DNA from: Geobacter argillaceus
Lineage (GTDB): Bacteria; Desulfobacterota; Desulfuromonadia; Geobacterales; DSM-12255
DNA: 64,000 bases
Reading direction: 5' to 3'
Assembly (NCBI RefSeq): GCF_007830735.1
Contig: NZ_VLLN01000002.1
Span: 226,922 to 290,921 of the forward strand
Part shown: piece after piece, positions 44,476-54,598 of the stretch
How positions within the stretch are numbered: the stretch's first letter is position 1
How the letters are laid out: each line of letters opens with the position of its first letter
Made by a program: the position numbers and the translations under genes
Notes under the pieces: model-generated
Seen by the model: the letters and a program-made list of their open reading frames with translations, nothing else
What the model was told of the DNA's origin: nothing
Databases searched by the model: none

Positions 44476-45552
44476 CTAACGCATCTTGAGCGTCGAAATC
44501 GCCACCAGCGCCAGGATGATGGTAAGAATCCAGAAGCGGACGATGATCTTCGGCTCAGCCACCCCTTTCAGCTCGAAATGATGGTGGATAGGGGCCATCC
44601 GGAAGATCCGCTTCCCCCGGTACTTGTAGGAGCCGACCTGGAAGATGACCGACAGCGCCTCCACCACGAACACGCCGCCAACGATCACCAGGAGGATCTC
44701 CTGCTTGGTCAGCACCGCCAGGGTTCCGAGCCCCCCGCCGAGGGCCAGGGAGCCCACATCCCCCATGAAGACCTCGGCCGGGTACGAGTTGTACCAGAGA
44801 AACCCCAGTCCGGCCCCGACCATGGCCCCGCAGACGATAGCCAGTTCGCCGGTGCCGGGAACGTACGGAATCTGCAAATAGGCCGAGAGCCTGACATTAC
44901 CGGCAATGTAGGTGAAGAGCATGTAAGTGGCGGCATTGATGGCAACCGGTCCGATGGCCAGGCCATCCAGGCCGTCGGTCAGGTTCACCGCATTGCTGGC
45001 CCCCACGATCACCAGGGTGGCAAAGGCGATGAAAAAGATCCCCAGATCAGGGTGCAGCCGCTTGAAGAACGGGAAAAAGAGCTGTTTCGTGAACACCGGA
45101 TCAATGTACAGATAGATAGCCACCCCGCCGGCCAGGAGCACCTGCCAGAACATCTTCTGCCGCGGCGACAGCCCCTTGGGGTTCTTCTCCACCACCTTCT
45201 TGTAGTCGTCCACAAAGCCGATCAGCCCGTAGCCGGCGATGATGAGCAGGGTAATCCAGACGTATCTGTTGGTCAGGTCGGCCCAGAGCAGGGTTGGCAC
45301 GATGATGGCGGCCAGGATCAGCACCCCCCCCATGGTGGGGGTCCCCTGTTTTTTCAGGTGGGACTCGGGGCCGTCGGTCCTGATGACCTGCCTGGCCTGC
45401 AACCCCTCAAGCCTCCTGATCACCCACGGACCGATGAGAAACGCCACGGCCAGGGCCGTGATCATGGCGTAGATGGTACGGAAGGTCAGGTACTTGAAGA
45501 CATTGAACAGCCGGATGTCGGCAGCCAGCGGATAGAGAAAATGGTAGAGCAT
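44476..45552 (-). CDS. mraY: Phospho-N-acetylmuramoyl-pentapeptide transferase
   Basis: MraY makes lipid I from UDP-MurNAc-pentapeptide and undecaprenyl phosphate. It has 358 residues and about ten membrane helices, with 'TPTMGGVLI', 'FVDDYKK' (catalytic Asp pair), '[13 protein letters not shown]' and the C-terminal '[10 protein letters not shown]'. The ATG at 45552 is one base past the murF stop. Confidence 0.97.
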   Translation of the reverse strand: MLYHFLYPLAADIRLFNVFKYLTFRTIYAMITALAVAFLIGPWVIRRLEGLQARQVIRTDGPESHLKKQGTPTMGGVLILAAIIVPTLLWADLTNRYVWITLLIIAGYGLIGFVDDYKKVVEKNPKGLSPRQKMFWQVLLAGGVAIYLYIDPVFTKQLFFPFFKRLHPDLGIFFIAFATLVIVGASNAVNLTDGLDGLAIGPVAINAATYMLFTYIAGNVRLSAYLQIPYVPGTGELAIVCGAMVGAGLGFLWYNSYPAEVFMGDVGSLALGGGLGTLAVLTKQEILLVIVGGVFVVEALSVIFQVGSYKYRGKRIFRMAPIHHHFELKGVAEPKIIVRFWILTIILALVAISTLKMR

Positions 45553-45553
45553 C

Positions 45554-46954
45554 TCAGTCCTCCTCTCCCGCCGCGCCGGCATAGATGCTGCGAAGCGCTG
45601 CCGCTACCAGGTCCATCCGCATCCCCCGGGAACCTTTCACCAGGATACAGTCACCATCCATATGATCTTTCCGTATATCGTCCACGATCGCCCCATGATC
45701 GGTTGCCACCACGATCTCCTCGCCGGCCACCCCGGCGTCGATGGCAGCAGCAGCTACGGTCTCCGCCATCTCCCCCATGAGGTACAGGCGATCGGCGCAG
45801 GTGGCGGCCAGCCGGCCCAGGTCCTTGTGCGCCGCAACGGTTTCCTCGCCCAGTTCCAGCATGTCCCCCAGGACCGCAATGACCCGTCCCTGGCCCTTCA
45901 GGTCCCGCAGGGTCAGCAGTGCGGCGGCCATGGAAGCGGGGTTGGCATTGTAGCTGTCGTCAACGAGGATTATCCGTCCCAGATTTTCCAACTGGAATCT
46001 TTTATCATACGGCCGAAACGATGCCAACCCGGAAACGATCCGTTCGCCGCTAACCCCCAGCGACCAGGCGGCGGCAGCTGCGGCCAGGGCGTTGTAGACA
46101 TTGTGCAGGCCAAAGGCTTTGAGCTCGACCCGGCAGCTCCAGCCCGGCAGTACCAGGGTAAAGGCCTGTCCCTCCCAGCCACGGCCGCTGATGTCGTTGG
46201 CGGTCACCATTGACCCGTGGAGCCCGAACCCGACCCTCCGTACCCCCGGGGGGACCGGACAGGCGGCAATGAGCGGATCATCGGCATTGTAGATCGCAAC
46301 CCCTTCCGAAGGCAGGCGCAGGAAGAGCTCTCCCTTGGCCCTGGCCACCCCTTCCACGCTCCCCAGGGTCGCCAGGTGGGCCGGATAGGCGTTGGTGATG
46401 ATGCCGACGCCGGGCCCGGCGATCTCTGCCAGCCGGTCGATCTCACCGAATTCGCTCATCCCCATCTCCAGAACGGCCCATTGGTGCTCGTCCGTCAGCC
46501 TGAAGAGCATCTGGGGCAGGCCGATCAGGTTGTTCAGGTTCCCCTGGGTCTTGAGTCCCGGTCCGGTCCCGCCGAGAATAGCCGCCAGCATCTCCTTAGT
46601 GGTCGTTTTCCCGTTGCTGCCGGTTATTCCCACTATTGGCAGCTCAAAGCGGCGGCGATGAAAGGCAGCAAGATCGCCCATGGCGCGCAACGTGTCCGGC
46701 ACGGCAATGCAGCTGCAGCCGGCCGGCGGTGTGTTGTCGGCCAGCCAGCCAATGCTGGCAAGCACCACCCGCACCCCTCTGTCAACGACTTCGGCGATGA
46801 AGTCGTGACCGTCGAACCGATCACCCGCGAGCGGCACGAAGAGCTCTTCCGGGAGAACCCGCCGGGAATCGGTGCCGACGCCGGCGACCTCACCCTCTGT
46901 GCCGCAGACGAGAGTGCCGCCGGTCGCTGCGAGTATGTCGGCAACAGTGAACAT
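45554..46954 (-). CDS. murF: UDP-MurNAc-tripeptide-D-alanyl-D-alanine ligase
   Basis: MurF adds the D-Ala-D-Ala dipeptide to complete the pentapeptide. It has 466 residues, starting [13 protein letters not shown] at 46954, one base after the murE stop. '[15 protein letters not shown]' (ATP loop), '[10 protein letters not shown]', 'ITNAYPAHL' and '[11 protein letters not shown]' are typical. Confidence 0.96.
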   Translation of the reverse strand: MFTVADILAATGGTLVCGTEGEVAGVGTDSRRVLPEELFVPLAGDRFDGHDFIAEVVDRGVRVVLASIGWLADNTPPAGCSCIAVPDTLRAMGDLAAFHRRRFELPIVGITGSNGKTTTKEMLAAILGGTGPGLKTQGNLNNLIGLPQMLFRLTDEHQWAVLEMGMSEFGEIDRLAEIAGPGVGIITNAYPAHLATLGSVEGVARAKGELFLRLPSEGVAIYNADDPLIAACPVPPGVRRVGFGLHGSMVTANDISGRGWEGQAFTLVLPGWSCRVELKAFGLHNVYNALAAAAAAWSLGVSGERIVSGLASFRPYDKRFQLENLGRIILVDDSYNANPASMAAALLTLRDLKGQGRVIAVLGDMLELGEETVAAHKDLGRLAATCADRLYLMGEMAETVAAAAIDAGVAGEEIVVATDHGAIVDDIRKDHMDGDCILVKGSRGMRMDLVAAALRSIYAGAAGEED

Positions 46955-46955
46955 C

Positions 46956-48479
46956 CTACCCTCGCCCTTTCGGGTCCAGTTCGCGGCAGGCGGCAGCGGC
47001 CTCCTCCCGGTCGTCGAAATGATGCTTGGTGGTGCCGATGATTTGGTAATCCTCATGCCCCTTGCCGGCCAACAGGACGATGTCTCCCGGCCGGGCCAGC
47101 CTGACCGCCAGCCTGATGGCCGTACGCCGGTCAGGTTCAACAACGAACCCCCTTTCCGGGAGGTCGGCGACAAGCTCTTCCGCCGTATACTCCCGGAGCC
47201 CGAGAGGCAGTATCCCTGCGCGGATCTGGGCCACGATGGCAAGCGGCTCCTCGGTTCGCGGGTTGTCCGAGGTGACCACGGCCAGGTCGCTGTACCGGGC
47301 CGCAATCTCACCCATGACCGGCCGCTTCCCGGCATCGCGATCGCCACCGCAGCCGAACACGGTGATGATCCTGCCGGCCCGGATCTCGGACAGGGTAGCC
47401 AGGACATTCTCCAGGGCATCGCCGGTATGGGCGTAATCCACCAGCAGCGCTACACCCCGGTCATTTTCCACCCGCTCCAGGCGCCCCGGTACCCGCCGGT
47501 GTCCCGCGATGCCCGCCGCAATGGCGTCCAGCGGCAGATCGAGGGCAACGCCGGCCGCCACGGCGGCCAGAATGTTGGCCAGGTTGAAGCGTCCCATCAG
47601 GGGAGAGCGGAGCGGGAACTCTCCGGCCGGGGTCACGATCATGGCCGCGATGCCGTCAACGGAAAAGACGACGTCCCTGGCCGTCACCTGCGCGCCGCTT
47701 GCCAGGCCATAGCCAATCACCGGGCATGCTGCCACCGCTGCCACCCGGGGGCCGTAGCTGTCGTCCAGGTTGACCGCCCCGACGCCGCCGGCTTGCGGCA
47801 GCAGTTCGGTAAACAGGCGGAGCTTGCTCTGCAGGTACGACTCCATGTCGCCGTGATAATCCAGGTGGTCCCGGGTCAGGTTGGTGAAGATGCCGGCCCG
47901 GAAGCGGCAGCCATCCACCCGGTGCTGATCCAGGGCATGGGAGGAGACCTCCATTACCACCCCCCGAGCCCCGGCATCGACCAGTTCGCGCAGTGTCCGC
48001 TGCAGGTCCACCGACTCCGGCGTCGTATGGGGAGCGGGAATCGTCCGGTCCCGGAAACGATAGCTGATGGTACCGAGCACGGCGGTCGGAATGCCGGCCG
48101 CCTCCATGATCCCTTCCACCAGGTAGGTGGTGGTGGTCTTGCCGTTGGTACCGGTGATCCCCACCAGCGGAACAGCGGCGGTCGGCTCGCCGTAGAAGCT
48201 CGCAGCCAGCCGGGCCATTGCCGGCCTGGTATCGGTCACGGTGACACACGGCACCCCCACGGGCACAGCTGCGGCATCCTCCACCAAAAAGGCGACAGCC
48301 CCGGCTGCCAGCGCCTGGGGAATGAACCGGTGGCCGTCGACGCTGCTCCCCCGGAGGGCGCAGAACAGGCTGCCGGCCGGCACGTGGCGCGAGTCGTAGG
48401 CGATAGCGGCAATCTCCACATCGACCGTTCCGGTAATCGCTTCCGGGGTGATTGCTGTCAGCAGTTCGGCCAGACGCAT
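46956..48479 (-). CDS. murE: UDP-MurNAc-tripeptide synthetase (meso-DAP-adding MurE)
   Basis: MurE adds the third peptide residue, which by family and phylum is meso-diaminopimelate. It has 507 residues. '[19 protein letters not shown]', 'EVSSHALDQHRVDGCRF', 'NLTRDHLDYHGDMESY' and the DNPR motif 'SDNPRTEEP', which marks DAP-specific enzymes, are present. AAAGGAGG precedes the ATG. Confidence 0.97.
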   Translation of the reverse strand: MRLAELLTAITPEAITGTVDVEIAAIAYDSRHVPAGSLFCALRGSSVDGHRFIPQALAAGAVAFLVEDAAAVPVGVPCVTVTDTRPAMARLAASFYGEPTAAVPLVGITGTNGKTTTTYLVEGIMEAAGIPTAVLGTISYRFRDRTIPAPHTTPESVDLQRTLRELVDAGARGVVMEVSSHALDQHRVDGCRFRAGIFTNLTRDHLDYHGDMESYLQSKLRLFTELLPQAGGVGAVNLDDSYGPRVAAVAACPVIGYGLASGAQVTARDVVFSVDGIAAMIVTPAGEFPLRSPLMGRFNLANILAAVAAGVALDLPLDAIAAGIAGHRRVPGRLERVENDRGVALLVDYAHTGDALENVLATLSEIRAGRIITVFGCGGDRDAGKRPVMGEIAARYSDLAVVTSDNPRTEEPLAIVAQIRAGILPLGLREYTAEELVADLPERGFVVEPDRRTAIRLAVRLARPGDIVLLAGKGHEDYQIIGTTKHHFDDREEAAAACRELDPKGRG

Positions 48480-48496
48480 CCGGCGCCTCCTTTAGT

Positions 48497-50470
48497 TTAG
48501 GCCGAAGGGACCAGCCGGACCCAGACCGGCTCGTTAGGGCCTATTCGCCGGCCTGCCGCCGGATTCTGCTCCACCACCCGGCCACTCCCCAGCACCTTCA
48601 CGTTCAACCCCTTTTTCTCCATCACCTGCAGGACCTGACGCATGCTCATCCCCCGGAAATTGACCATAACTCCGCCTTCGCCGGCATCGGTTATGGACCC
48701 TTCGGCAGCATCGGCCACGGTCTGGTCAGGCTGTTGCTGCTTCACCTCGATCCGCTGGGGCTGCTTCCGCTCCACCCGATCCGGCTGGACCCGGAGGTAA
48801 CAGAGGGCCTGCCGGGCAATGGCACCGAAGGCGGGAGCCGCCACCACCCCCCCATAGGGACTGGTTTTCGGCTCGTCCACAATGACCACAATGGTGAGGC
48901 GTGGCCGGTCAGCCGGCACGAAACCGATGAATGACGCGGTCCGCTTGTCCAGTGAGTAGCCACGGGTAACCGGATCGACCTTCTGGGCCGTTCCGGTCTT
49001 GCCGGCTACGCGAAATCCTTCCACTGCAGCATTGGTACCGGTTCCCCCCTCAGCGGCAACCCCTTCCATCATCCTGGCAACAGTCTTTGCGGTCTGGTCC
49101 GAAATAACACGCTGCCGCGGTTCCGGAGCATATTCCTTGAGAACGTTGCCGTTGTCGTCCAGCACCTTCTCCACCAGATACGGCTTCATCAGGGTACCGC
49201 CGTTGGCCACGGCAGAAAAGGCCGTTGCCAGTTGCACGGCTGTGACCGACACCCCCTGACCGAAGGAGATGGTAGCCAGATCGATGCCGTACCAGCTGTT
49301 GCTGTTCCGCAGATAGCCGCTAGCCTCGGCCGGCAGGTCGATGGCGCTCCGCTCCCCGAAGCCGAAACCGCGCAGGTAGCGGTAGAGCCGCTCGGCGCCC
49401 ATGCGCGCCCCGATCTTTGCCGCCCCGATGTTGCTGGAGTATTTGAGGATATCGGCGACCGACAACCGGCCATACTTGTGGGTATCATGGATGGTCCGGC
49501 CGCCTATGGCGTAGCTACCGCCCTCACAGTTGAACCCGTCCCCCGGAGACACCACTTTTTCCTCAAGGGCCGACGCGATGAGAAAGACCTTCATCGTCGA
49601 TCCGGGCTCAAAGCTGTCCGCGACCGCCTTGTTGCGCAACACCTGTGCCGGATAGCGGCCATAGGCGTTGGGATTGAACGACGGGGCATTGGCCATGGCC
49701 AGTATCTTCCCGGTCTGGGGCTCCATGACGATGGCGATCCCCCCCTTGGCCCGGCTCGTTTCCACCGCCTTGGCAAGTTCCTTCTCGGCAAGATACTGGA
49801 TGTTCTTGTCCAGGGTCAGTGTCAGGTTGTACCCCTTTGACGCGCTTTTCACCACCGTGCCCCGAAGGGCGATGTCCCGGCCCAGGGCATCACGCTCGGT
49901 GATCAGGTAGCCGTCATTGCCCAGCAGGATGGTATCGTAGCGCCGCTCGACCCCTTCCAGCCCCTCGGGGTCGAGACCGGTAAAGCCGATGACATGCCCG
50001 GCAATCTCCGCGTTGGGATAGAACCGTTTGGTTTCTTTGGCAAAACCTATCCCGTCCAGTTCCAGCTCCTTGATCCGCTTGGTCAGATCGGGAGTGATCC
50101 TGCGCTGGAGCCAGACAAAGTTCCTGGCGGACTTGAGCTTCTGCTCCAGTTCCGGCCGGGTCATACCGAGGAGTGGCGCGAGCTTGGCGGCTGTTCCGGG
50201 GATGTCGTCAATGGAACGGGGCTCGGCAAAGCAGGAGTCCATTTCGATGGAAACGGCAAGGGGGGCATTATTGCGGTCAGCAATGGTCCCCCGGGCAGGG
50301 GTCAGGGGGACCGTCTTGAGATGCTGCTTCTCTGCCAGCTTGGTGAGCCGCTCGTGCTGCGAAACCTGGAGATAGAAGGCCCGGGCGACCGCAATGGCCA
50401 GGCAGAGGGCAAAGAGCCCTCCTACGAAGCGGATGCGGACCCGTGTCCATTTCTCCCGGTCGTTCCTCAC
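48497..50470 (-). CDS. ftsI: Septal penicillin-binding protein FtsI (PBP3) with PASTA domain
   Basis: FtsI is a divisome transpeptidase, 657 residues, with an N-terminal membrane helix (about 14-32), a pedestal domain and a transpeptidase domain. Active-site motifs are STMK (Ser291), SSN (345-347) and KTGTA (491-495). A C-terminal PASTA domain (about 590-657) follows. It starts with GTG at 50470, overlapping the ftsL stop as GTGA. The PASTA extension resembles Gram-positive and SpoVD-type proteins. Confidence 0.96.
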   Translation of the reverse strand: MRNDREKWTRVRIRFVGGLFALCLAIAVARAFYLQVSQHERLTKLAEKQHLKTVPLTPARGTIADRNNAPLAVSIEMDSCFAEPRSIDDIPGTAAKLAPLLGMTRPELEQKLKSARNFVWLQRRITPDLTKRIKELELDGIGFAKETKRFYPNAEIAGHVIGFTGLDPEGLEGVERRYDTILLGNDGYLITERDALGRDIALRGTVVKSASKGYNLTLTLDKNIQYLAEKELAKAVETSRAKGGIAIVMEPQTGKILAMANAPSFNPNAYGRYPAQVLRNKAVADSFEPGSTMKVFLIASALEEKVVSPGDGFNCEGGSYAIGGRTIHDTHKYGRLSVADILKYSSNIGAAKIGARMGAERLYRYLRGFGFGERSAIDLPAEASGYLRNSNSWYGIDLATISFGQGVSVTAVQLATAFSAVANGGTLMKPYLVEKVLDDNGNVLKEYAPEPRQRVISDQTAKTVARMMEGVAAEGGTGTNAAVEGFRVAGKTGTAQKVDPVTRGYSLDKRTASFIGFVPADRPRLTIVVIVDEPKTSPYGGVVAAPAFGAIARQALCYLRVQPDRVERKQPQRIEVKQQQPDQTVADAAEGSITDAGEGGVMVNFRGMSMRQVLQVMEKKGLNVKVLGSGRVVEQNPAAGRRIGPNEPVWVRLVPSA

Positions 50471-50802
50471 TTTACCACGACCACCTGCTGGTCCGTGGGG
50501 AGGGTCATGCCAAGTGTTCCCTTGGCAATGGCTTCAATCCTGGCAGGTGTCTTGAGTGACGCCACCTCCAGCTTGAGCCGACTCTGCTCCTGCTGCTGGT
50601 CCTTGTACTCCCGGCGCAGCTGGTTGATCTCCAGCCCCAGGTCGACCACCTTGACCCGTGACCAGACGTGGAACACCGCCACAACGGTCACCAGGATCAT
50701 GACGGCAACCAGATAGGGAAAGAGCTCCCACCTATGCTCATCGGCCGCGTCGACTCTTCTGGGGTCGACGACTTTGGGGAAGGCAGTTCTTGCATTGGCC
50801 AT
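50467..50802 (-). CDS. ftsL: Cell division protein FtsL
   Basis: FtsL is a bitopic divisome protein of 111 residues. A short cytoplasmic part is followed by one membrane helix ('LFPYLVAVMILVTVVAVFHVW') and a periplasmic coiled coil ('LGLEINQLRREYKDQQQEQSRLKLEVASL'). Its position between rsmH and ftsI supports the call. Confidence 0.92.
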   Translation of the reverse strand: MANARTAFPKVVDPRRVDAADEHRWELFPYLVAVMILVTVVAVFHVWSRVKVVDLGLEINQLRREYKDQQQEQSRLKLEVASLKTPARIEAIAKGTLGMTLPTDQQVVVVK

Positions 50803-50821
50803 ACGGACCTCCGATGGTTCC

Positions 50822-51760
50822 TTACATTTTCTCCGCAGCCCTTAGCTTGGCGCTCCGGGCACGGGGATTTGCTGCCAGTTCCTCGGCAGTGGCGGTCACC
50901 GGCCGGCCGGTCAGGATCTTCAGTTCCGGCAGTTTGCTACATTGGCAGATCGGCAGCCCCTTGGGGCAGACGCAGCCGGTAGCATGGGAACGAAAACTGT
51001 TCTTGACGATCCGGTCCTCCAGGGAGTGGAAGGAGATCACCACCACCCGGCCACCCGGCCGGAGCATGCCGATCCCGGCCGCAAGGCCTGCCTCTAACTC
51101 CTCCAGCTCCCGGTTCACCGCGATCCGCAGTGCCTGGAACGTGCGGGTCGCGGGATGTATCCGCTCCTCCCACGCCTTACGGGGTATGGCCCCCTTTACC
51201 AGTTCGGCAAGCCTGACCGTGGTCCAGACCGTGTCCTCTTCCCGGGCCGTGCAGATGAACGAAGCAATGCGGCCGGCCCACCGCTCCTCGCCATATTCCC
51301 GGATGACCCTGGCAAGTTCGCCATGGGACAGACTGTTCACCAGGTCGGCGGCAGTGACACCCGTCGTTGTATCCATGCGCATATCCAGCGGGGCGTCGGC
51401 CTGGAAGCTGAAGCCGCGCTCCGGCGCATCCAGTTGATGGGACGAAACCCCCAGATCCAGGAGCAGCCCGTCGATGGCCTCTATACCCAGATTGGCCAGG
51501 TGCTGCGCCAGGTCGCCGAAACTGCCGTGGACGATCCGTGCCCGGTCGCCGAAGGGAGCCAGCCGCGCCTTTGCCGCTCTGATGGCCGCCGGATCGCGGT
51601 CGATCCCCACGAGGATGCCGGCCGGTGCCGTTGCCTCCAGGATATGGCCGGCATGACCGGCGCCGCCGAGCGTGCCGTCGACATAGACCCCGCCGCTAAC
51701 CGGCGCCAGAAACTGCATGACTTCATCGGCAAGCACCGAAACGTGATGAAACGTGGCCAC
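50822..51760 (-). CDS. rsmH: 16S rRNA (cytosine-1402-N4)-methyltransferase
   Basis: RsmH (MraW) methylates C1402 in the ribosomal P site. It has 312 residues and starts '[18 protein letters not shown]' with GTG, whose first base is the last base of the mraZ stop TAG. '[16 protein letters not shown]' binds SAM; '[14 protein letters not shown]' and '[12 protein letters not shown]' are family signatures. Confidence 0.97.
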   Translation of the reverse strand: MATFHHVSVLADEVMQFLAPVSGGVYVDGTLGGAGHAGHILEATAPAGILVGIDRDPAAIRAAKARLAPFGDRARIVHGSFGDLAQHLANLGIEAIDGLLLDLGVSSHQLDAPERGFSFQADAPLDMRMDTTTGVTAADLVNSLSHGELARVIREYGEERWAGRIASFICTAREEDTVWTTVRLAELVKGAIPRKAWEERIHPATRTFQALRIAVNRELEELEAGLAAGIGMLRPGGRVVVISFHSLEDRIVKNSFRSHATGCVCPKGLPICQCSKLPELKILTGRPVTATAEELAANPRARSAKLRAAEKM

Positions 51761-52242
51761 TAGAGCCCAAGCTCCGCCAGGACCGGCGAGTCGCTCGGGA
51801 AGAGCGATTCATCCTGCCGGCAGACCTTCTCCCATTCCACCAGGCTCCAGATCTCCACCTTGTTCACCACCCCGACAAATACGATGTCCCGCTCAAGGGC
51901 CGCGCTCTTGCGAAGATGGGGCGGCACCAGCACGCGACCGAGCTTGTCGGCAGCCGCTTCCACAGCCGGCGCCACGATCCGCCGCTTGACCGCGGCAAGC
52001 TCGGCCGACGACAGGCCGAGACCGGTGCCGGTCATGAGCTTCTCCTCAAGCTCCAGCCAAGCCCGGTAGGGATAGAGTGCAAGGCCGGAACTGGACAGAC
52101 CGTCTCCCAGCTTCACCGGATTGGCGTTGGTAATGAAGAACCGTTCGTCACCAAAGGCTTCGACCAGCACGTCCCGCAATCTGGCCGGCAGGCTGGTCCG
52201 TCCCTTGGCGTCTATGGTCGTTTCGAAGATCCCTCGGAACAT
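51760..52242 (-). CDS. mraZ: Transcriptional regulator MraZ
   Basis: MraZ is an AbrB-fold DNA-binding protein that represses its own dcw operon. It has 160 residues, starting [22 protein letters not shown] at 52242 (two SpoVT-AbrB-like repeats, second near '[16 protein letters not shown]'). Ten-base direct repeats lie directly upstream as its likely operator. Confidence 0.96.
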   Translation of the reverse strand: MFRGIFETTIDAKGRTSLPARLRDVLVEAFGDERFFITNANPVKLGDGLSSSGLALYPYRAWLELEEKLMTGTGLGLSSAELAAVKRRIVAPAVEAAADKLGRVLVPPHLRKSAALERDIVFVGVVNKVEIWSLVEWEKVCRQDESLFPSDSPVLAELGL

Positions 52243-52262
52243 GGCGCCCCTGGCATTTCTTG

Positions 52263-52296
52263 CCACAACAATCCACTTTTTACCACCAAATGGCAC
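52263..52296 (-). promoter_or_regulatory. MraZ-type operator: 10-bp direct repeats
   Basis: On the minus strand GTGG occurs at 52286-52283, 52276-52273 and 52266-52263, with a variant GTGC at 52296-52293, exactly every ten bases. Known MraZ boxes are short GTGG/TGGG-type repeats with 10-base spacing, placed just downstream of the dcw promoter, as here. Confidence 0.75.
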
Positions 52297-52297
52297 A

Positions 52298-52326
52298 ACT
52301 ATAGCCGGCACCATATCGGTTGTCAA
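52298..52326 (-). promoter_or_regulatory. Main dcw operon promoter
   Basis: Reading leftward, a consensus TTGACA (52326-52321) and TATAGT (52303-52298) are 17 bases apart, followed at once by the MraZ repeats. This is the strongest promoter-like sequence seen in the window. Confidence 0.85.
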
Positions 52327-52511
52327 GGCAAATGCTGGTCAAAATTATTGGATTCTTGGAGGTTTTTCGCAATCGAATGACAAGCGGAAACGAATGTGGC
52401 GACATTCACACCAAACAGGAAATTGTGTATAATTATTGGAGTGTTACAGAGTGGTTACAACTTGAGCAACGGGGAATGGAGCTGGCGGGCAAAAATAGGG
52501 TGCGGAGGGAG

Positions 52512-52856
52512 TTACCCCTCCTTTTTCCGGTCGAGCAGCGAGACCACCTTGGCACCCGGTTTGGCTGCGGCATTCTTTTTCCCGACTGGGGGCACCGTAG
52601 GCGCCGGTTCTTCGGGCCGGGCGTGGAGAGACTCCACCTTTTCCAGCCTGATGGGGGTGCCCCCCATGGTGAAGTCGGCACCGGCCACCTGGCTCTCGTC
52701 CAGTATCCAGGTATAGATCTGCAGCGGAAAGGTGAGCACCAGCAGCTTCACCTGCCACCAGCCCGGTTTCACATCCGGGGCAATCTCCTCGATCCGGGCA
52801 TAGAAGCCCGGCTTGTGGTCCACATGCACAAGAACGAGGTCATTGATGGTTGCCAT
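52512..52856 (-). CDS. Conserved hypothetical protein
   Basis: The protein has 114 residues. The first 75 are compact ('MATINDLVLVHVDHKPGFYARIEEIAPDVKPGWWQVKLLVL') and the tail is Pro/Lys-rich. It follows the cysteine-rich gene by two bases and probably forms an operon with it. No family recognised. Confidence 0.72.
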   Translation of the reverse strand: MATINDLVLVHVDHKPGFYARIEEIAPDVKPGWWQVKLLVLTFPLQIYTWILDESQVAGADFTMGGTPIRLEKVESLHARPEEPAPTVPPVGKKNAAAKPGAKVVSLLDRKKEG

Positions 52857-52858
52857 GG

Positions 52859-53413
52859 TTACTCCTTATGTATCGCTGCGGTATCGATAAGCGATCCCCG
52901 CCGGGCCGCCGTCCGCTCGGCGACAAGAAGGAGGCTGCTGGCCGGCGAAATGGCGAGCAGTTCCCCTATATCCCCATAGAGCCGTGCGAGGCCGGTTTCC
53001 AGCCTATCGATCGAACTGCGCCCGTCATCAGCTATCCGCTCCAGAACCGGCTCGCAGAGAAACACGATACAGGTGCGGGGACGAAAAGCGGGCGGCATGA
53101 GACAGCCGTTCCCCCCAAGATAGGGACAGACCGGCGCGTCGAACCAGGGGGTAAAGATCTCGGCCCCCAGCGCCAGATAGGCCAGGAGGTCGATAACGGT
53201 TACGTGGTGCTTCCCGCCGAAACAGCATTGCCCCCCGCACGGATGGCACAGGCGGTCGGCGCCGCTTGCCGCCACCAAGGAGTGAAGCTCCTCCTTGTGG
53301 GCTGCAACCTGGCGAAGCAGTTCCGTCAACCGCTCGACCACCGGGGGCGCACAACAGGTCCACGCCTCCGTAATCTGCCGCAGCGCGGCGCTCCACAGTT
53401 CCTGGTCGTTCAT
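52859..53413 (-). CDS. Cysteine-rich protein (YkgJ-like cluster-binding pattern)
   Basis: The protein has 184 residues from ATG 53413. Cysteines occur as 'CHPCGGQCCFGG', 'CPYLGGNGC' and 'CIVFLC', a pattern like YkgJ-type zinc/iron-binding proteins. The start lies only 16 bases beyond the 3' end of the RNase P RNA, so upstream in-frame codons overlapping rnpB are rejected. Function unknown. Confidence 0.7.
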   Translation of the reverse strand: MNDQELWSAALRQITEAWTCCAPPVVERLTELLRQVAAHKEELHSLVAASGADRLCHPCGGQCCFGGKHHVTVIDLLAYLALGAEIFTPWFDAPVCPYLGGNGCLMPPAFRPRTCIVFLCEPVLERIADDGRSSIDRLETGLARLYGDIGELLAISPASSLLLVAERTAARRGSLIDTAAIHKE

Positions 53414-53428
53414 AAAAATTTTAAAAGT

Positions 53429-53816
53429 GTGGCCGGAGCAATCCGTAAGCCGGGTTCTGTTCCTGCCCACGGTTACCCCTGGGCAGGCGATGACCATTCA
53501 TCTAGGACCGCCGTTACCGACGGTCTCCAGCAACCAACCCGGAAGCACGGGCGGGCCACCCTTGACGCTTCCCTATTCGGTCTTGCTCCTGGTGGGGTTT
53601 ACCTGGCATCCGGCGTCACCGTCGGACCCGGTGAGCTCTTACCTCACCCTTTCACCCTTACCTGCCTTTGCCGAGGCTTCGGCAGGCGGACTTCTCTCTG
53701 TGGCACTATCCCTGGGGTTGCCCCCGCTGGACGTTATCCAGCACCATGCCCTATGGAGCCCGGACTTTCCTCCCCCTGCCGAGGCAGGCGGCGGTCATCT
53801 GGACGGCTCCGACCAC
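53429..53816 (-). ncRNA. rnpB: RNase P RNA, bacterial class A
   Basis: This is the catalytic RNA of the tRNA 5'-processing enzyme. Reading leftward, conserved blocks include GAGGAAAGTCCGGGCTCC near the 5' end, AGGGTGAAAGGGTG, GGTAAGAGCTCACCG, ATGAATGGTCATC and ACAGAACCCGGCTTAC near the 3' end. The ends GTGGTCGGAGC and GCTCCGGCCAC pair to form helix P1. About 388 bases is a normal class A length. TATAGT overlaps the 5' end (53820-53815), so the exact 5' base is uncertain by several bases. Confidence 0.95.
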
Positions 53817-53832
53817 TATAAAAATCTGTTAT

Positions 53833-54555
53833 TTATCCCTCCTGCGCCACTGTCTGACGGAGGACCAGTATCCGGTTGCAGTGAGGGCAGGTGATCAGTT
53901 CATCACCGCGGAAGAGATTGTTGTACATCTGGGGAGGAATGCTCATGTTGCACCCCAGACAACTCCCGTCACGGGCCTCTACCACCGCAAGGCCGCGGCG
54001 CTGTTCGCGGAGCCGATCGTAGCGTTTGATGATGGCCGGCGGCAGTGCCTTGGCAGTTTCCGCGCGGACAGCCGCGTCTGCGGCGATAGCGGCATCCAGC
54101 CCGGCAATTTTTGCCCGAATCTCTTCCTGGGTGGCGGAAAGATTCTGCTCCAGTGCCGACTGCTGTTCCCGCAACTGCTCTTCTTCGCCCCTGAGCTGCT
54201 CAAGGGTGGAGATCTTCTGGAGTATCTGCTCCTCCAGTTCGCCAATCAGCTTCTTGGCGGTGGAGATCTCCTTGGAAACCGCCAGATACTCCTTCTGGGT
54301 GGTGATCCCCTTCAGGTTGGCCTCGGAACGGGTGATGTTAACCTGCTCAATGGCCAGGTTCTCCTCCAGAGCCCCCTTCTCGGTGTCGACGGTTTCGATC
54401 TCGACCCCCTTGTCGGTAAGCTTTTGGGTCGCCTCGGCCAACGTCTGGTCCAACTGGTTCAGTTGAGCGCCGAAGCCCTCTTTCTCTCCCTGCAGGGCGT
54501 CAACCTTCAGGTCGATCTCCTGCAGATCGTCAAGCAACGTCAGTTTTTGTCGCAC
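53833..54555 (-). CDS. Coiled-coil protein with C-terminal zinc ribbon (CT398/DUF164-type)
   Basis: The protein has 240 residues, a long coiled coil over residues 1-165, then a C4 zinc ribbon 'CLGCNMSIPPQMYNNL...CPHCNRIL'. Relatives are often encoded near Nif3-like genes, as here (44 bases downstream of it). The role is unclear; proposed in relatives to act in protein-RNA or trafficking complexes. Confidence 0.88.
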   Translation of the reverse strand: MRQKLTLLDDLQEIDLKVDALQGEKEGFGAQLNQLDQTLAEATQKLTDKGVEIETVDTEKGALEENLAIEQVNITRSEANLKGITTQKEYLAVSKEISTAKKLIGELEEQILQKISTLEQLRGEEEQLREQQSALEQNLSATQEEIRAKIAGLDAAIAADAAVRAETAKALPPAIIKRYDRLREQRRGLAVVEARDGSCLGCNMSIPPQMYNNLFRGDELITCPHCNRILVLRQTVAQEG

Positions 54556-54598
54556 ATTACCTCTCCTTTCCCATGTATCCGTAATCCGTATAAATACG

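Noticed and set aside
53414..53497. Longer N-terminus for the cysteine-rich protein
   Set aside because: The upstream codons lie within the RNase P RNA and show no protein-like sequence.
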